Below are positions 10,489 through 23,074 of a stretch of 64,000 nucleotides of DNA, piece by piece. This DNA is from Pseudopyrenochaeta lycopersici (lineage: Eukaryota > Ascomycota > Dothideomycetes > Pleosporales > Pseudopyrenochaetaceae), in assembly GCA_003313425.1 (NCBI GenBank), contig NHZP01000055.1, positions 1 to 64,000 of the forward strand. Reading direction: 5' to 3'. Under the pieces are notes generated by a model, which did not search any database, had not been told where the DNA came from, and saw nothing but the letters and a program-made list of their open reading frames with translations. Within the stretch, counting starts at the first letter, position 1; every line of letters starts with the position of its first letter. Position numbers and translations under genes: made by a program.

Positions 10489-12006
10489 ATCTAGGAAGGC
10501 AATCTTAGATCACGTTAGCATTTCGTTGACGGTGAAGTATTTGTAGTCCTGCAGGTGTGAGCTGGGGAAGACGGCTTGCACTTGCGCTGCAGGAGGTAGA
10601 TTGGGGTGAGTATGGGCTTATGCTCTGCATAAAGTTGATGAAAAACATGTAGGAGCATAACAAGCACAGTCCCTGTAGGCTGAAGCAGGGCTATTCAAAA
10701 ATTATGCAGCCTCCCGACGCCACTTCACGGCGAATGTAAGCCCTCAAGAAACGTACTTCTCCAATTTTCACGTATTTATTCTATTCTCGTCCATCAGTCG
10801 ATCAGGTCTCGACACGGGCCGAAACTATGCTGTTGACTCGGTTCTAGTACACACAGTTGCTGCAGCCCAGGATGTTACGTCGCCAGGGTATTCCTATGGA
10901 AACCGCTTGGTCCCTTGATGCCTAGCTATCCTTGTCAGCCTGCCGTCTCTTTATTTTGCCTTTTGAATGCTCTGCGTCTTTGACGCGGACATGGGACGAA
11001 CTGTTTGCCTGTCGATCATTACTTTTCTCGACTGACCGCTACGGTAATCACATCTCAACTCACGCATGGATGGAAAACATAAGAGCAGTGGTAGTCCATG
11101 ATGTTTAACCCTTGTTGGTAGTAAGAGTATCGACTCGACGCTCACACATGAAGCCAATGATCGCAGAGCAAGTGAGGATGGCATTTGGTATCGAATTCAA
11201 CAGGAAATTCTACTTCGTCCCGTCAAGCGGTTCACGATTCCCATTCGTTCCTTGGCATCTTAATTCGATCGTCAGGTTAGACTGCTTCTTCGCTAGACCC
11301 TCCTGAATTGATGAGTCAGAAGCTTCTCGTTTGATCGCCGCTGAAGCTGGGCCAGGATCCGAATATTCTCGGATCCTGAAGGCGCAGCGTTGGCAGAAGA
11401 TGAACCAAGTGTACGAGATTATTCCGCAGTTTGGTCGCAGTTTGATATGATAGGTTCGTGGGTGAAACAGGGTTAACAAGATTAATGTCCATGGTAAGCG
11501 TCGGCGATGGCACTACGCCATCGCTTGAGTTCGCGAGTGTACGAACGTGAGGTCTGAGGGTCACGCGGTTGAGATATCGAGGCACTGTGCGCGTAATGGC
11601 GCAATGATAGTTGGCGTAGAAATTGGTACGTCCTGAAACCCCCCCGACGGAGTATTGTCGAGCAGGGGTTGGCGAGCGAATAGGTAGGCTTGCCGAGCCC
11701 ACTCGAAGCACTCGAGGCGGCTAGGAAAGGAGAAGATGAGTGGATTCCTGAAATATAGCGGTGTATTGTAGAGGGAGGAGACCGCATTCAACAGGGGTCA
11801 GTGAGTGCTTTGGTCTGCTTGCAAATGCAGGTGGTTTGATGCTTCTTGGCGACCAAGCACTGGAGACAGTTCTTCGGCTTGGCATACATGCAGCCATGGC
11901 CTATATAATCCCCTCATCCCAATCCCATCCTAAATACTATTCCCAGTAAAAAAAGCCCAACTTAACGAAACTTCCATCTCGTTCATCATTGTTACCCGGA
12001 GACATC
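10489..12006. other. No confident gene
   Basis: Several overlapping 60-130 aa frames occur on the minus strand at 11.2-11.8 kb, but they shadow each other in different phases and none looks conserved. The last 100 bp include CTATATAA-like sequence (about 11901) upstream of the small two-exon gene and may be its promoter. Confidence 0.45.
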
Positions 12007-12511
12007 ATGAGTAAGTATCTGTCTGAATGGGAGAAGTGGGAACGTTCTGTTATTTTGGTGCGCAACGATGATTACCTTTGGGACACCGAAGCCATCCAAA
12101 ATACAAACATGAATTGGGCAGAATTTTTGAAGGAGTGGTACAAAGTGCCAGAAGAAGACACAAAATTCAGTCTGGCTCATGTTTGTTCAGTCTTTGAGCG
12201 AGAGGTATGATGGAACCGACGATTTTGTCCTCCTTTTTGACATTCCTTAGGGGAAAATGCGTGTTCTGGGGAAGAAGGACGATGGAAGAATCGTGTTAGT
12301 GGTTAAGTTGAACGAGTCTGAGGAGTATTGTTTTGGTTGGCTTTCCAAGGAAGAAGCAATGGCTTTCGATTCCTATGTGAGATCCAAAGACGCATACCGG
12401 AACGCAGGACCGTGGGTAAAATGGGTCGTACAAACAACTTGTAATGTGCTGATGTTCTTTGGCATGGGAGATAAAGATTGGGATAAGACTAAACCATACG
12501 CAAATTCCTGA
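12007..12511 (+). CDS. Small hypothetical protein, 152 aa, two exons
   Basis: The model is join(12007..12204, 12251..12511). The 46-bp intron (GTATGA...CCTTAG) joins two frames in phase 0: one begins MSKYLSEWEKWERS and the other begins GKMRVLGKKDDGRIV. The product is soluble, rich in Trp, Lys, Asp and Glu, with no signal peptide or membrane span. The second exon has two segments that look like beta strands (RIVLVVKLNESEEYCFGWL) and the C-terminus ends FFGMGDKDWDKTKPYANS. I do not recognise the family. The clean splice and protein-like composition across both exons make it a likely real gene. A start 18 bp earlier is possible, but the chosen one has the better context (ATCATGA). Confidence 0.6.
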
Positions 12512-13787
12512 ATCATAAGGTGGGTTGGTCGGTAGGACTATCGAGTAAACTCTTACAGATGTTTTCGAATGGACATTGCAAACAAATCCATGTGCTTCTA
12601 TCTGTTGTTGATCATTGCTGAAAACAACAATACTCAGCCTAAGACCCTGTGAATTCGCCTGGTGGAGACTGCAAATCTTGGATGAATGCGCGGATTGAGG
12701 ATGCATCAGCGCGATTCGTCGGGGAAGGTGAAGGTTTGGCGACCTGCATGCATCGAAGAGCCTGGGTCCAGCCGTTGCCTAGCCCGAGAGCATGGTCCAA
12801 GGGTGTGATTCTGTGAAGCCACTCAGCAAACCCCTTGACGCATGCACATTCTTCTCCGTCATGGGTGTTATCCCGCATTCAGCTCCGCCTGCATGGCTTA
12901 GAACCATCGAAGCTCTCTACTGCAATGCAATTGAATTGTGTACGTTGTTTTTATTTGATTCGTGACGCATATGGACGCCAACCCGCAACGAGCTCGTTTG
13001 GGGGTTCTCAAGTGAATCTTTAACCTCGTCTTCAAGCCTCATGACACAGCTGAAGGTGCATGTATGCCTGCATAGGTCATTTAGTAGTCAGCTTCGTCAT
13101 CGAGGGTGTGGAGACATTTGAATGCTAGTGCCTATCAACGCAGCCTCGACAGGCTTCGAAATCGAATTTCTTTTCTATTGATAAGAAAGGGAAAGTCAAG
13201 GATGGTAATCTGTATGACTGCGGGTGGTTTGAGGCCTGTAGTTGTGAGGGCGGAAAGCGGAAGGTAAGACAATATGGCATCGTGACGTATCCTCATCATT
13301 TGCTATATCCACGCCCTCCAGATAAGTACTATCAGCCCCGATACTGTAAGCCTTAGTGGGTGCACAAAGAAATTGTGTATAGAAGTGCACATCATATTGA
13401 TTGTCTGTTTAAGATGGAGGGTGGCCTGCAGCTATATGTTCATGAGAGATTATTAATTCTCGAATCATGTGACCAATACTGGCTTACACTACTCAAGTCC
13501 GCTTTCCAGCCTGTCGTCGCCATTGAATCACATGCAATACAATCCTACAATTGTGTCTCAGAGTTTAGTTACCATAGCCGAGCATTACCTTGTACTATAG
13601 AGTATCCCGACCTCCGTTACCTATCAGACCTTACTCATCCCCAAAAATCAACCAAGATCCGTTAAGATCTTTACAGTTTCAAATTTCAAGTATCGGTTAG
13701 CCACCGCCAGCCCGTCTTATCTTGCGCTGGCCACCAGCAGGCGGAGTCTATTCGCTCCAGCCTCACCCTCGAAATATCGGTATGTAC
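12512..13787. other. No confident gene
   Basis: A minus-strand frame at 12639-12878 and a plus-strand frame at 13360-13665 are open but unrecognised and short. Nothing else is supported. Confidence 0.4.
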
Positions 13788-14534
13788 TTATTCATCACTC
13801 GCCCAAGGGTCCACCTCCGTTTTCGGCTTAGTTGCCATTTTTGCGGGGCCCATGGTGTCGACAGCGATAATGGAGCTAGCACCTTCCGCCGACGCCACTA
13901 CGTTGACGTTGGCTGAGCAGGCCTTGTGACCTATTGGCGCAGCGTCGTTCTCGTCATCGCTATCCTCGATACCCTTTAGGTTGTCGAGGTCCTCAATGCC
14001 ATGGATCTGCTTGAATTGCTTGACACTGGGCACTACTACATTGTGAACGGCTCCGGATGCGGCTATGAGTTGGTATTCGCTGTAAATGTCGTCCCTCACC
14101 AACTCCATCTGGTCGACCCTCGGGTGATGAGTGTTGAATTACTTGAGCAGAGCCTTCGGGCCCAGGAACTTCCGCAAGATGTCTGACTCCTGAACAATCA
14201 GCAGGTCGTTGATGTCATCGTCGCCCTCAGCAAAGTTGTCGATCTCCCTGAAACGCTCGATGGTGGGGTGATCCAGGTGGCCAACGAGGAGTAAGGTGCA
14301 GATTTGGAATTGCGTTCCGATTCCATCGAACTCGCTTGGCTCTTGCTCTTCGGTATTGGGTTTCTGTCTTCCTCCGAACAGCTTTTGTCGCTTATGCTGG
14401 GCTATATCCCTGACGAGCTCCTTTCCTTCACCTTGGCACAACTTAATAGCTTTTAGCTCCGAGGGTTGTAGTGGAGACCCTGCAAATGAAGTGGGTTCTA
14501 TTGGAAAAAGTGGGACGCATTCGGTGCGCAGCAT
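13788..14534 (-). pseudogene. Unidentified coding remnant with one internal stop
   Basis: Two open segments, 14534-14142 and 14138-13791, lie in the same frame and are split by a single stop codon at 14139-14141. Together they would give about 247 residues of acidic, protein-like sequence (for example LLIVQESDILRKFLG before the stop and LVRDDIYSEYQLIAASG after it, ending in an Asp/Glu-rich tail). No family is recognised. It may be a gene with a nonsense mutation or a piece of an old mobile element. Further minus-strand open stretches upstream to about 15300 may belong to the same remnant in other frames. Confidence 0.35.
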
Positions 14535-16741
14535 GCATGGCGTAGGCGCAGGATCAAGCGGTCAGCGCGTGGTGGACGTGGCGTAGCAACCGGGACGACA
14601 CGAGGCTGACACAGTCTGCATGCGACGGGCATCCCCAATATCTGGGGCCGTAGAAGCAGACCCTCGTTCTCAATGGCAACCTTCCGACTCCGCTGGCTCT
14701 GGCTGCATAGCGGCAGGCAGTGGCTCTTCATAATTGTTAGGAAGGCACGAATTATTATCCAACGTGCAGCTTCTCAGGTCGATAAGCTTCGAGATCGTAG
14801 ACCTGCATGCGGTATTGAATCAAATGCAGCCTACGCCAAAACTGCACGAGATGCTCAGCCCGAGCATTCGGCACGAGCCTGGCCATCAACTTGATCGAAG
14901 GCCACCCATCCCTGGATCCGAGCGCGTTTCCCAGGATACATGCATGTATCTCGAATTTGTACCGTCGACATCTCTTCATCATCATGGCGAGGCTCTGCTG
15001 GAACGCAAGATGCGGTGAGATGCGATTAAGATACTGCATGAAGGCTGAGATTTGTGGCCGAAACCGGTGAACTGAGGTTTGCGCTTTTCGAACGAGTTAC
15101 ATCCATGATATCTCTCCTCCGGGGGGGCCTTGCCGGGCCCTGTTCTGTCGATCTCATTGCTTCCACCATGCGGCAACACCAGGTCGTTGGATGTCAAGTT
15201 CCTCGCTTTTAACCGAATGTTATGGCGCCGCCTTCGTCTCTTATTGCAGCCAATCGTCAGCAACGCTTTCAACGTCTGATAGCCTCGTGGTAGCATTTGA
15301 GGCTTGCGTCACATGCGCCACAGTATTAACGTCCCTCCCCGCGTGCCGGAAAATACGAGAGGTACTTCGGCTTCGAGCGACTATAACTCAAGGCGCGCAT
15401 GGAGCTTTGCTATATTCCTTTATAAGTCGTGTACTAACGTCATCCCTGTGTGGCGGAAACCTGTCAGCACCATCGAACACAACAACGTCAAGAATGTCTG
15501 ACAGGGCAAGATAATCTCGGGATTCGTTCATTAGAGCCTGAGCCTGATATTCTGTGCAGAAAAAACCTGCTAAGCCAGCAGTGCGACATTTCACCACTTT
15601 CGCCAGCCCTGCCTGCGCGGGCATTACACTACTACTGGAGCCCAACTGGCTTACACAACAGGACACCTAACTCGGCTGAGTCGGGCTGACGCTCTTCTGA
15701 AGTCTATCTACGGCTTCTAAAGTCTAGGTCAAATACAAAGGATTCTTAACGAATCCGAGACTGTCCGAGGTGAGGCTAGTTGTCAGATAAAATGCGTTAT
15801 CTAGCGCGATAGGATTATAATTGAACGAGATAATCGATTGGGTGGTTAGCTTTTATGCCTCTTATCTGACACTAGTAGGTGTTCCTAAAGTGAAATGCAG
15901 AATTACAGGCTAAGCAGGAATTGTCTTTTCCAGAAACAAGGTGGAGATCGAGACTCGAGTCTGTAGTATTTATTCCGAGAGTCGCTAAGGCTCCTAATGG
16001 CTGACGACTTTATTGTGGTGGAAAGTAGTAATTATGGATTTCCGTCACGCAGGGTTTTTGTTGGTTTGGGACACACACACCTCTCTGCCTACTAGGCTAC
16101 ATCACTATAATGAGTCAATACCTTGCCCCTAGTCCACCATAGTTGAATGATCATCACTGCTTCTTCCCATTCTCTAACAGTTTTCCGCTACACAGGGAGG
16201 GACGTTAGTTGGCTGTCACATTCGCTTCATGTCCCCGTTTTTCAATTATTTGACTGACAGATTGAATATAGTCATCTCCTGTCCCGACACGTAGAACACG
16301 TGGTGCATACGCACCTCTTAATTTACTGATCGTATCACGAGGGCATAGTAGAGCTTTTAATCAAGACTAACATCTCCCTCCCCAGCCCAATCAGTTCTGG
16401 TCTTGGATGAGTAAGTCAAGGATTTCTCCGAGTCGCAATTCCAGCTAGTCCGAGGTATATTCATGTCCTCACCGATGAGGGAAAGAATTTTAGAAGAAAC
16501 CGCCCAGGCTTGCTTTTGTACATTTACACATACAGAAATTGGTTTCAGCGCTAGCCGCCCGATGATGCGCATGCGCGATGCCCAGAGAAATAGAAAATAC
16601 AAACAATAATGATATGCACAAAGAAAATGCAATAAATGCGGGTATATATGGGAGATATACACATGGTAAGTGGGAGATGGCGCAGATCGCGGAGCAGGGC
16701 GTGCAAACTCAATATGGGGTGAGGCGTTGTCCGGCTGTAGA
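14535..16741. other. Possible 5' continuation of the remnant, then no gene
   Basis: The minus-strand frames at 14755-15039 and 14982-15296 have protein-like stretches (HLAFQQSLAMMMKRCRRYKF) but different phases and no recognised domain. From about 15700 to 16350 the sequence is AT-richer with stops in all frames. It looks like decayed repeat sequence, although no partner copy was found in the window. Confidence 0.35.
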
Positions 16742-19700
16742 TCAGGCCATGAGGCCGCACTGATTACCGACATTCCTCAGGATCTCGAGATCCGTCTTGA
16801 GGATTGAGGAGTTCGGCGCAACCTCTTCTAGCACATCAATGGTGCGTGCTAAAAGGGCGCTAAGATTTTTCTTGGTGAGCGGCGTGTCGTTTGGCAGGAG
16901 GGGATAGAGCTTGGATTTATAGACCGACACGAGGACAAGCATGTTGCCGAATTGGCTAGATATGTTAGCAAGAAACAGCGTATTAAGATCAAGGTTATGA
17001 CTCACGCGTGAAGTGTGCCAAAGATGTTTGTCAGTACAAGCCTACGTGTACGTGTACTTTTGTAGTCCACGTATGGGCTGTCAGGTTCGGCGCCAACACG
17101 GTCGAATGCGATAGTACTCCGGATCGCATTGTCTATGCATTGGCATGCAATCTTAATAATCTTGCGTTTGTCCTCAGACAACTCGACCATCTGTACATTC
17201 CTGCTGGTAGGCGTTGAAACATCATTTCCAGTATACGCTGGTGAATTGTGCTGTGACAAATAAGTCGCGCTCGCTGCCTTGGGTGGAAATTCGATATTAT
17301 GGCTCGCCATCCGTAGGTAGGGACGTAACATCACATAATATCCACCGTAATACTTCGCGCGCACGCGGGCAATATTGAGATCGGTCGAAGGAAGATCTTC
17401 ATCCTTCCATACCAGCTCTGGTGGCAGTATTCCTCTCCAGCTCTCGAGGATGCGAATATGGCTGCTTGCGTATTCTGCAACCTCTTTGATGTTGCTTGTA
17501 TCGAAGCTTGAGCGCCCGTTCGCTCCGTACAGAGCATTTTGTGCCTCATTAAGAATAACACGAAGCCATATTTGACTTGAGTAGATCAGCATTGAGATGT
17601 TGCCTGGATGACCTACTCGTTGGTCGACTGTCTCTTCGCCAAACTTGTCATACTCATACACATCTTCAGGGTACATGATGTCGCTTTGATATGCAGATAT
17701 GTTGCTAGGCGGAAGGGTGCTCATCTCGGCCAGAATGTCCCTACGAAAGAAATCAGCAGATGATCATGCAAAGGCGGAAAGACAACTCACGATTCCAGTT
17801 GGAGACATGTCCAGTAGACGCGCATCACGAGGTTCAGTCTGTATCTCTCCCTGGCAGTCAAAGAGCCCCCCTTGTCGAGATAGTAGTCACGAACAAGCTG
17901 GGGATAGTCGCTGGAAGATCGGTTAAATCAACACCAGATAATAGTCCAAGAGCTTACTTACGCTTTGATGAGAACAAGGGTGATCCGGCAGGCATTGTTG
18001 ATCCAGCTCCAGCTCTCCAAGACTCTGGCAAACTGGCCCAGGTAAAGGGAAGCTAGGATCATGGCCTGCGCATGTGCTACGGTGTTTCCTCCTTGCTGGT
18101 TTCCAAGAATGTCCGTAGCGTAAGCATAGTATGCCATCCCTGGCAGAATTTCGATATTCCTTGGTCGGTTATCATCTGAGCTTTCACTGTTGGGGCTACC
18201 CTTGGGATGTGGAGACTCTTGAGGGTAGCCCCGAACACCGTTTACGAACGGAGCCTTGTCGCTTTGAGGTGCAGGCAATCTACCCCCGTGGGCGCATACC
18301 TTTCCGAGAGCGAGGACCAGCAGGACAATAGCGTTGCGTATCGAGCGTTCGATCGCACCTTTGGGTGAGTAGGGCTCACCAAAGGCGTTGCTAGATCGCT
18401 TCCTCTTAACACCCTGGTGGAGCTGATGTTGGAAGCCCGTCACCGCGGGTGACCGCGCTTCCGCAGACTTCCCATCAGGGCTGTACTGTTCAATGAACCC
18501 GTTAATCATCCTCCGGAGTTTGCTGGGGTTCAGAAACGGATGTAGGTTGTGTATGTGCATGACAAAAGAGTCGTGTAGTTGCCAAAGCGTGCGAGAATGG
18601 AAGTCAGGCCTGCCGTCCGGACCAAGTCCACCCTCATAGCCTGTATGGCTTCGAGGCGCATCGCCGGTCATTGTGCTTGGGCTGGAGTGGCCTATGGGAG
18701 GGTGCCCCCACAAATCATCTTTCCCTGGCGCAGGCGAAGCAGCGTCTGAGTCGTTACTACCCTCTGGACTGCCGGGTCTCTGCGCTCCATTGTTCAGGCC
18801 CTGACCCTCTCCGACGCCCCAAACGCGAATCAATCCGCGGTCCTGCTCAAGCTGCATGGGATAATCGGATATTGCGTGGCCTTTCTCAACCAGTCTGTTC
18901 AAATAATCGATATCGTGGTGAAGGAGTGCATGGATGACCACTCCTCCAACAGCTTGTGAGCTGGAGTCGTATGGTCACTCTGGAGGCCCTTTTTCTCTTT
19001 TAAAACACTTTCTACTACGCGGCTATGGTCAGTTCTCACGCTCTCCACCGGAGCTGCTGGCTGCTGAGGCGGAGCGTAGCAGGATTCCTTTTTGATAAGC
19101 GTCATCGCGTGTGCTGCCACAGGCGACATGTTGGATTGGGGGAGAACGGGCGACTCCATCTTCATGCTACTGACTCGGCGGGCTTGGTCTCCTCCCTGAA
19201 TCGGCGTGGGCCATCTCGATGAACCTTGGTCTTTCATCGGAGCTGCAAATGCTGCCTCGGACGAGGCGTGGTTCGAAGTCATCTCGAGGCATCGGGCTAC
19301 AGGAAACCGGCTCTCAACGCTCTGTCTCCACGACGTGAATTCCCCTGCAAGATCTTTAAGAGCGCCATGCAAGCTGTTCATGCTGTCCTGAAGCTGCATC
19401 ATGCTCCTGTCTTGCCTACCCAGTGTCAGCGAATGATTGTACGGTTGGAAGTGAGTACGCACTTTGGTGGTGGAACATCCTTGTACTGGCAGTCAAAGTT
19501 GTTCTCCCTGCAAAACTGGCACGGCCTGGCTTCGTCACATTTTTGCTTGCGCGAGCGGCAATGGTTGCAAGCCTGCGTGGCTCGAACCTGCTTTCGTCTC
19601 GCTTGCTGAGCAGAGCCTGCGTACTGGCCCATACACGGGCTCGGCGCGTAGGACCCAACAGGCTGGCCATACTGCTGGCCAGAGGGTAGAGGCGGTGGGT

Positions 19701-19821
19701 GGAAGCCTTGGTCGTTGTGGTGGGGGGGATCGATAGTGTGATAGTAACCATTTATTATGCTTCCGTTAGGGTGATGCTCTGGGTTTGTAGGCCATGAGCT
19801 CCGATGATCGGTCTGTTCCAT
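16742..19821 (-). CDS. Zn2Cys6 transcription activator, CLR-1/ClrA-like, with a frame problem
   Basis: A nuclear binuclear-zinc-cluster regulator. The exons read complement(16742..16955, 17006..17740, 17791..17910, 17962..19415, 19463..19821), with introns of 50, 50, 51 and 47 bp, all with good donors. The zinc cluster is near residues 80-110 (ACNHCRSRKQKCDEARPC, then CRENNFDC), preceded by a Pro/His/Gln-rich start and followed by a coiled linker (RSMMQLQDSMNSLH). The fungal_trans region covers exons 3-6 (RVYWTCLQLESDILAE; GILPPELVWKDEDLP). The cluster and following PPPKQDRSMMQL resemble CLR-1/ClrA cellulase regulators from memory, so this is a family-level guess. Near 18900-18950 the frame breaks: HKLLEEWSSMH runs to a stop, while the adjoining phase continues as ALLHHDIDYLNRLV. 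One missing base, or a 47-bp intron (GTGGTC...AACAG, about 18892-18938), would restore it (960 or 944 aa). The start is the first Met of exon 1. Confidence 0.8.
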
Positions 19822-19893
19822 GGCTTGGTGTGCACTGATATCGGAAGGGCTGCAAATCGCAAAGTAGGCAAATCGAGACGCCGAACGGCCTTG

Positions 19894-19966
19894 TCCTGCA
19901 AGAAGGCAAATGTCGAAGAACTGAAGGACGTCTTAGCCTCGACTGGAGTACGTGCAGGATATATTA
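19894..19966 (-). promoter_or_regulatory. Shared promoter/leader block, copy A
   Basis: On the minus strand it reads ATATATC, then about 18 bp, then AGGCTAAGACGTCCTTC, then TTGCCTTCTTGCAGG. The same order occurs at 22538-22628 and in part at 28707-28751. It sits 70-145 bp upstream of the Zn2Cys6 start codon. A TATA-like element about 30 bp before a conserved block is the expected TATA-to-initiation distance, so this is probably the core promoter and 5' leader. Confidence 0.5.
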
Positions 19967-21487
19967 GACAGATTGGCGTAGGTGTTCGCCCGCACCCGCA
20001 TACCGCAGGTGAGACCCAGGATCTACGCGGCAAAAGGTCTAACATGACATTATCATCGTGCAGCTGAGCATAGTGGCGCTCGTAGCGAGCATAGCTGCCT
20101 CGCTTCTCGAATTTGGCTTGGGAGATGGGGAACTCTGTCTCCTTGTGGAACTCTTTCTCCAAGTCGTCGACGCCACTGCAGGATTAGATGTGCAACAGAG
20201 AAAATCGCGCACCCGGCCCGCTCGCTCGTTACTGAACGTCGAACGAGCGTGTGCACGATCCTTATCATTTATTCCGATTTCATTGGCGTTGGGGTTGTTG
20301 CCCAGTGACAGAGCATGCGTCTCAGATATGCACATCATATTTGCTAGTGATATCTACAGTTCCATCCGCTGAATGTGGTCCCAGCAGCCAGGCTATTGGA
20401 GAAATAGCAATGAGAAACGTGAAGCAGGAAGCAGGTTGCGCATCAACATCATCTCAGGAGTACACATAATTGAAAGACCTATCGTTCGCCCGAAAAAGGA
20501 CGGGATCGAGAAGCATGCGGGCTGATGCTAGAGTCACTGTGTGTACGTATCCGATAGGCAGGATCTCGACCTGACGAAATCCAGTGTTAAACTGCACTCA
20601 CTCGCTCCCTCTTCGGAAGCTGTCAATTCCATGCTTCATTGAATGATATGGCAACTCGACAACTTTATGCATACTCCGATTGAAACAGGCTGCAGCCGGA
20701 CATGTGATAACCCTGCATCCGGAAGAGCCACGACGCTGTATCGCATGGTTCGCCCGGCACGGAAGACTGAACGGATCGTCACACCGATGCATATTTAGGC
20801 ACACTCTTGCTTGGAACTGAGACGCTCCCTGCCGCTTGTCTTAAACTATCGCAACGAGTGCCGCTCCTAACGACTTGGGCTCGTTACTCGATCTGAGAGA
20901 ACAGTCCTGGCTATAGAGAAATATATGCCCGCCACCTACGTACTGGTAGTTCTCGGGCTAGGATATTTTGTTTATCGTCACTGCAGTGATGCCTGTTACA
21001 GCTGAGCGATTCATTGATATCTGTGGACGTTTTCATGATAAGAAGCAAAGAAGCGATTGTATTACAGACATTTTGAGCTACCGAAGGACTGAAGAATGCA
21101 GCTAGGCAACGGATGGAGAGGAAAGGACAGATTGCGTGCACTCTACGGGTACAGAGCTTTGCTTTAGCAAGAGGTAGAACAGAATTTGGGCTCAAACTGA
21201 CAAGCTACCTCTCCCCTATTCTCCAGCCTCAGGCGGTCGGTATCACCGGGTATGAATTTGTGAAGTGGATAGCCGCAAAAAATTTGGAAATGGACACCAA
21301 CAACCCGCCTCCTGTAAAGATCCAATTGCGCTGTAAGAATATGAGCCAATAAGACTTTGAATCTGCTCGATGTGCTGAGCTTCATAAAAAGTATCGCGTC
21401 GACATCTTTCGCAAGCACGCCATGTAAAGCGTCGATAAGCCCACTGACTGATGCTAGTCATATGATGCTGGGGTTGGGACCAGGCAT
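19967..21487. other. No confident gene
   Basis: Short frames only. The minus-strand open stretches at 21164-21617 lie just past the stop of the next gene and could be a spliced 3' exon of it (a CAG^GTAGGA donor-like site sits at its stop), but no phase-consistent model was found. Confidence 0.4.
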
Positions 21488-22471
21488 TTAGGAAATCCCT
21501 CCTACCTGAGGTTCCGCGATACAAGGGACGATGTCGGTACCAGCCAAAGATTCCACTTCCTGCGAAGGCGTGTTTTGGTTTTCCGAAGCTTCTGTGATCG
21601 ATTCGATGCTGCCACAAATGCGGCTGTCTTCCAATTGAAGCCCTGTGGAACTACATTGAGAAGCGATCACTGCTGCTGGGGGAACAAACATTTGTGAGGG
21701 GGCGCTAACACAGTCGTAAGTCGAGTCCGAGCTCCGCGATGAGGAGCAGTGAAATGGAGCCCTTGGGCCAATGCTTGCGGCCGGAATATTGGGCTTGGTC
21801 GAAAGGCTGCCTAATAGGAACAGAGGCGATTCAGGCCCTGGTAAACTGCTGTTTTCAGTGAAGTGGTGCATTTTTGGAGTAATTTGCGCGGGACGACTGG
21901 AATTGCTCTCCTCGTAGCCGGTGCGTTGAAAACCCTCCCCTTTCGAGTATGATAGGGGACTGCCAGTACATGAAAAGCTGAAGCGACGCCTTGGACGGTT
22001 GACCGTTCCCTGAGAAGCATAGCTCGAACGAATCGACGAGAGGAGGGCACGCAAAGGTGGACAACATGGTAAAACCCACGCCAACCAGCTTTGAGGCTCA
22101 TGGGCGGCTTCATTCGCTAAATTTAAAGGTTCCGCGTTGTGAATTCGTTCGAGGAGTTCTGGCGGTAAGGCGTCATTAGCTCCTTTAAGCTGCAGAAAGC
22201 GCTGCCCGCTGACAGTCTGCTGGAGATACGTAGATTGTTCGATTTTGAGAGGCTTGTCATCACCGTCGACAAATCGCGGCGACACAACAGACTCCTTAAC
22301 CCACACGTTGACTAGCGTTCCCGTTTCGCCTAAGTCGATGTTCTGGACCGTAACTACTTCAAACCTCTACGCGGTGATTAGATCTAGAAAAAAAAACCCC
22401 TGTAGGATACATACGTTTTTCTGACAGAGAGAGGCAGGGGGGGAACACGCAAGATCGGAAGTTTGGGCCAT
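21488..22471 (-). CDS. Hypothetical protein, two exons
   Basis: The model is complement(join(21488..22366, 22415..22471)), 311 aa. A 48-bp intron with a perfect GTATGT donor, a CTAAT branch site and a GCGTAG acceptor joins a 19-residue first exon (starting MAQTSDLACS) to a long second exon. The first 110 residues look like a folded domain (FEVVTVQNIDLGETGTLVNV; YLQQTVSGQRFLQLKGAND; SWLAWVLPCCPPLRALLSS). The rest is Ser/Pro-rich and probably disordered. I do not recognise the family. The 70-160 bp upstream contain copy B of the leader block also seen before the Zn2Cys6 gene, which suggests shared regulation (inference). The 3' end is uncertain. Confidence 0.6.
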
Positions 22472-22537
22472 TACTCCGAAGCTGTTGAAGGCCGATGGGT
22501 TCCAACGAAGGCAAGCGAAGGCGTAAAGCAGACCCGA

Positions 22538-22628
22538 CCTGCAGGAAGGCAACCGGTGAAGGACTGAGGAGCGGTGAGGTGATGGAATGAAGGACGTCCT
22601 AGCCTCGCGAGAGCGTGGATGATATATC
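22538..22628 (-). promoter_or_regulatory. Shared promoter/leader block, copy B
   Basis: Minus strand: GATATATC, 15 bp, AGGCTAGGACGTCCTTCA, then TTGCCTTCCTGCAGG. It lies 67-157 bp upstream of the start codon at 22471. Spacing and order match copy A. Confidence 0.5.
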
Positions 22629-22967
22629 ATACACGTTAGCCTTCCCATCGTCCGCCCGCTCTCAGCTGTCGATTTTCGTCAAGCTCACGAGGAGCTTCAA
22701 AAAGCAGATCCAATTGCCATGTTCGGGTGGGTTGGCAAACGGGGAGGCGGATGTGGATGCGATCACAAGCGGCAGCAACGCGAAGCTCCGACTTTGGTGT
22801 TCGCTTGCGTTTGCCTAAACTTCGTAGACCAGATGCTGATCCAGCGAGGACATCCAGTAGGGTGGATGCAGTTTATCAATAGCGCCATGCCATCGAGGAA
22901 CTAGATCCGGCACCCACGAGCGCACGCAGCCACAATCGTGATGCTGGGTAAGTCTACCCCAATTGAG

Positions 22968-23012
22968 AAAATGGTTAGCGTATGGACCTGTGGTCCATAC
23001 GCTAACCGTTTT
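22968..23012. repeat. 21-bp hairpin inside a predicted intron
   Basis: Inverted arms 22968-22988 and 22992-23012 pair over 21 bp (20 Watson-Crick pairs and one G-U) around a TGT loop. The core is GGTTAGCGTATGGACC. They lie within a putative 67-bp intron, 22948 (GTAAGT) to 23014 (TTTTAG), upstream of the next gene. The stem reaches to two bases from the AG acceptor. Confidence 0.7.
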
Positions 23013-23074
23013 AGAACCACCTGTCGTAACCCCTCTTCTACTGGACATCGTCTTCTCTTGCTCTTTGCGCTAAC

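Noticed and set aside
19755..20162. Minus-strand 135-aa frame overlapping the Zn2Cys6 first exon
   Set aside because: It is in a different phase from the zinc-cluster exon and covers the promoter block, so it is a shadow.
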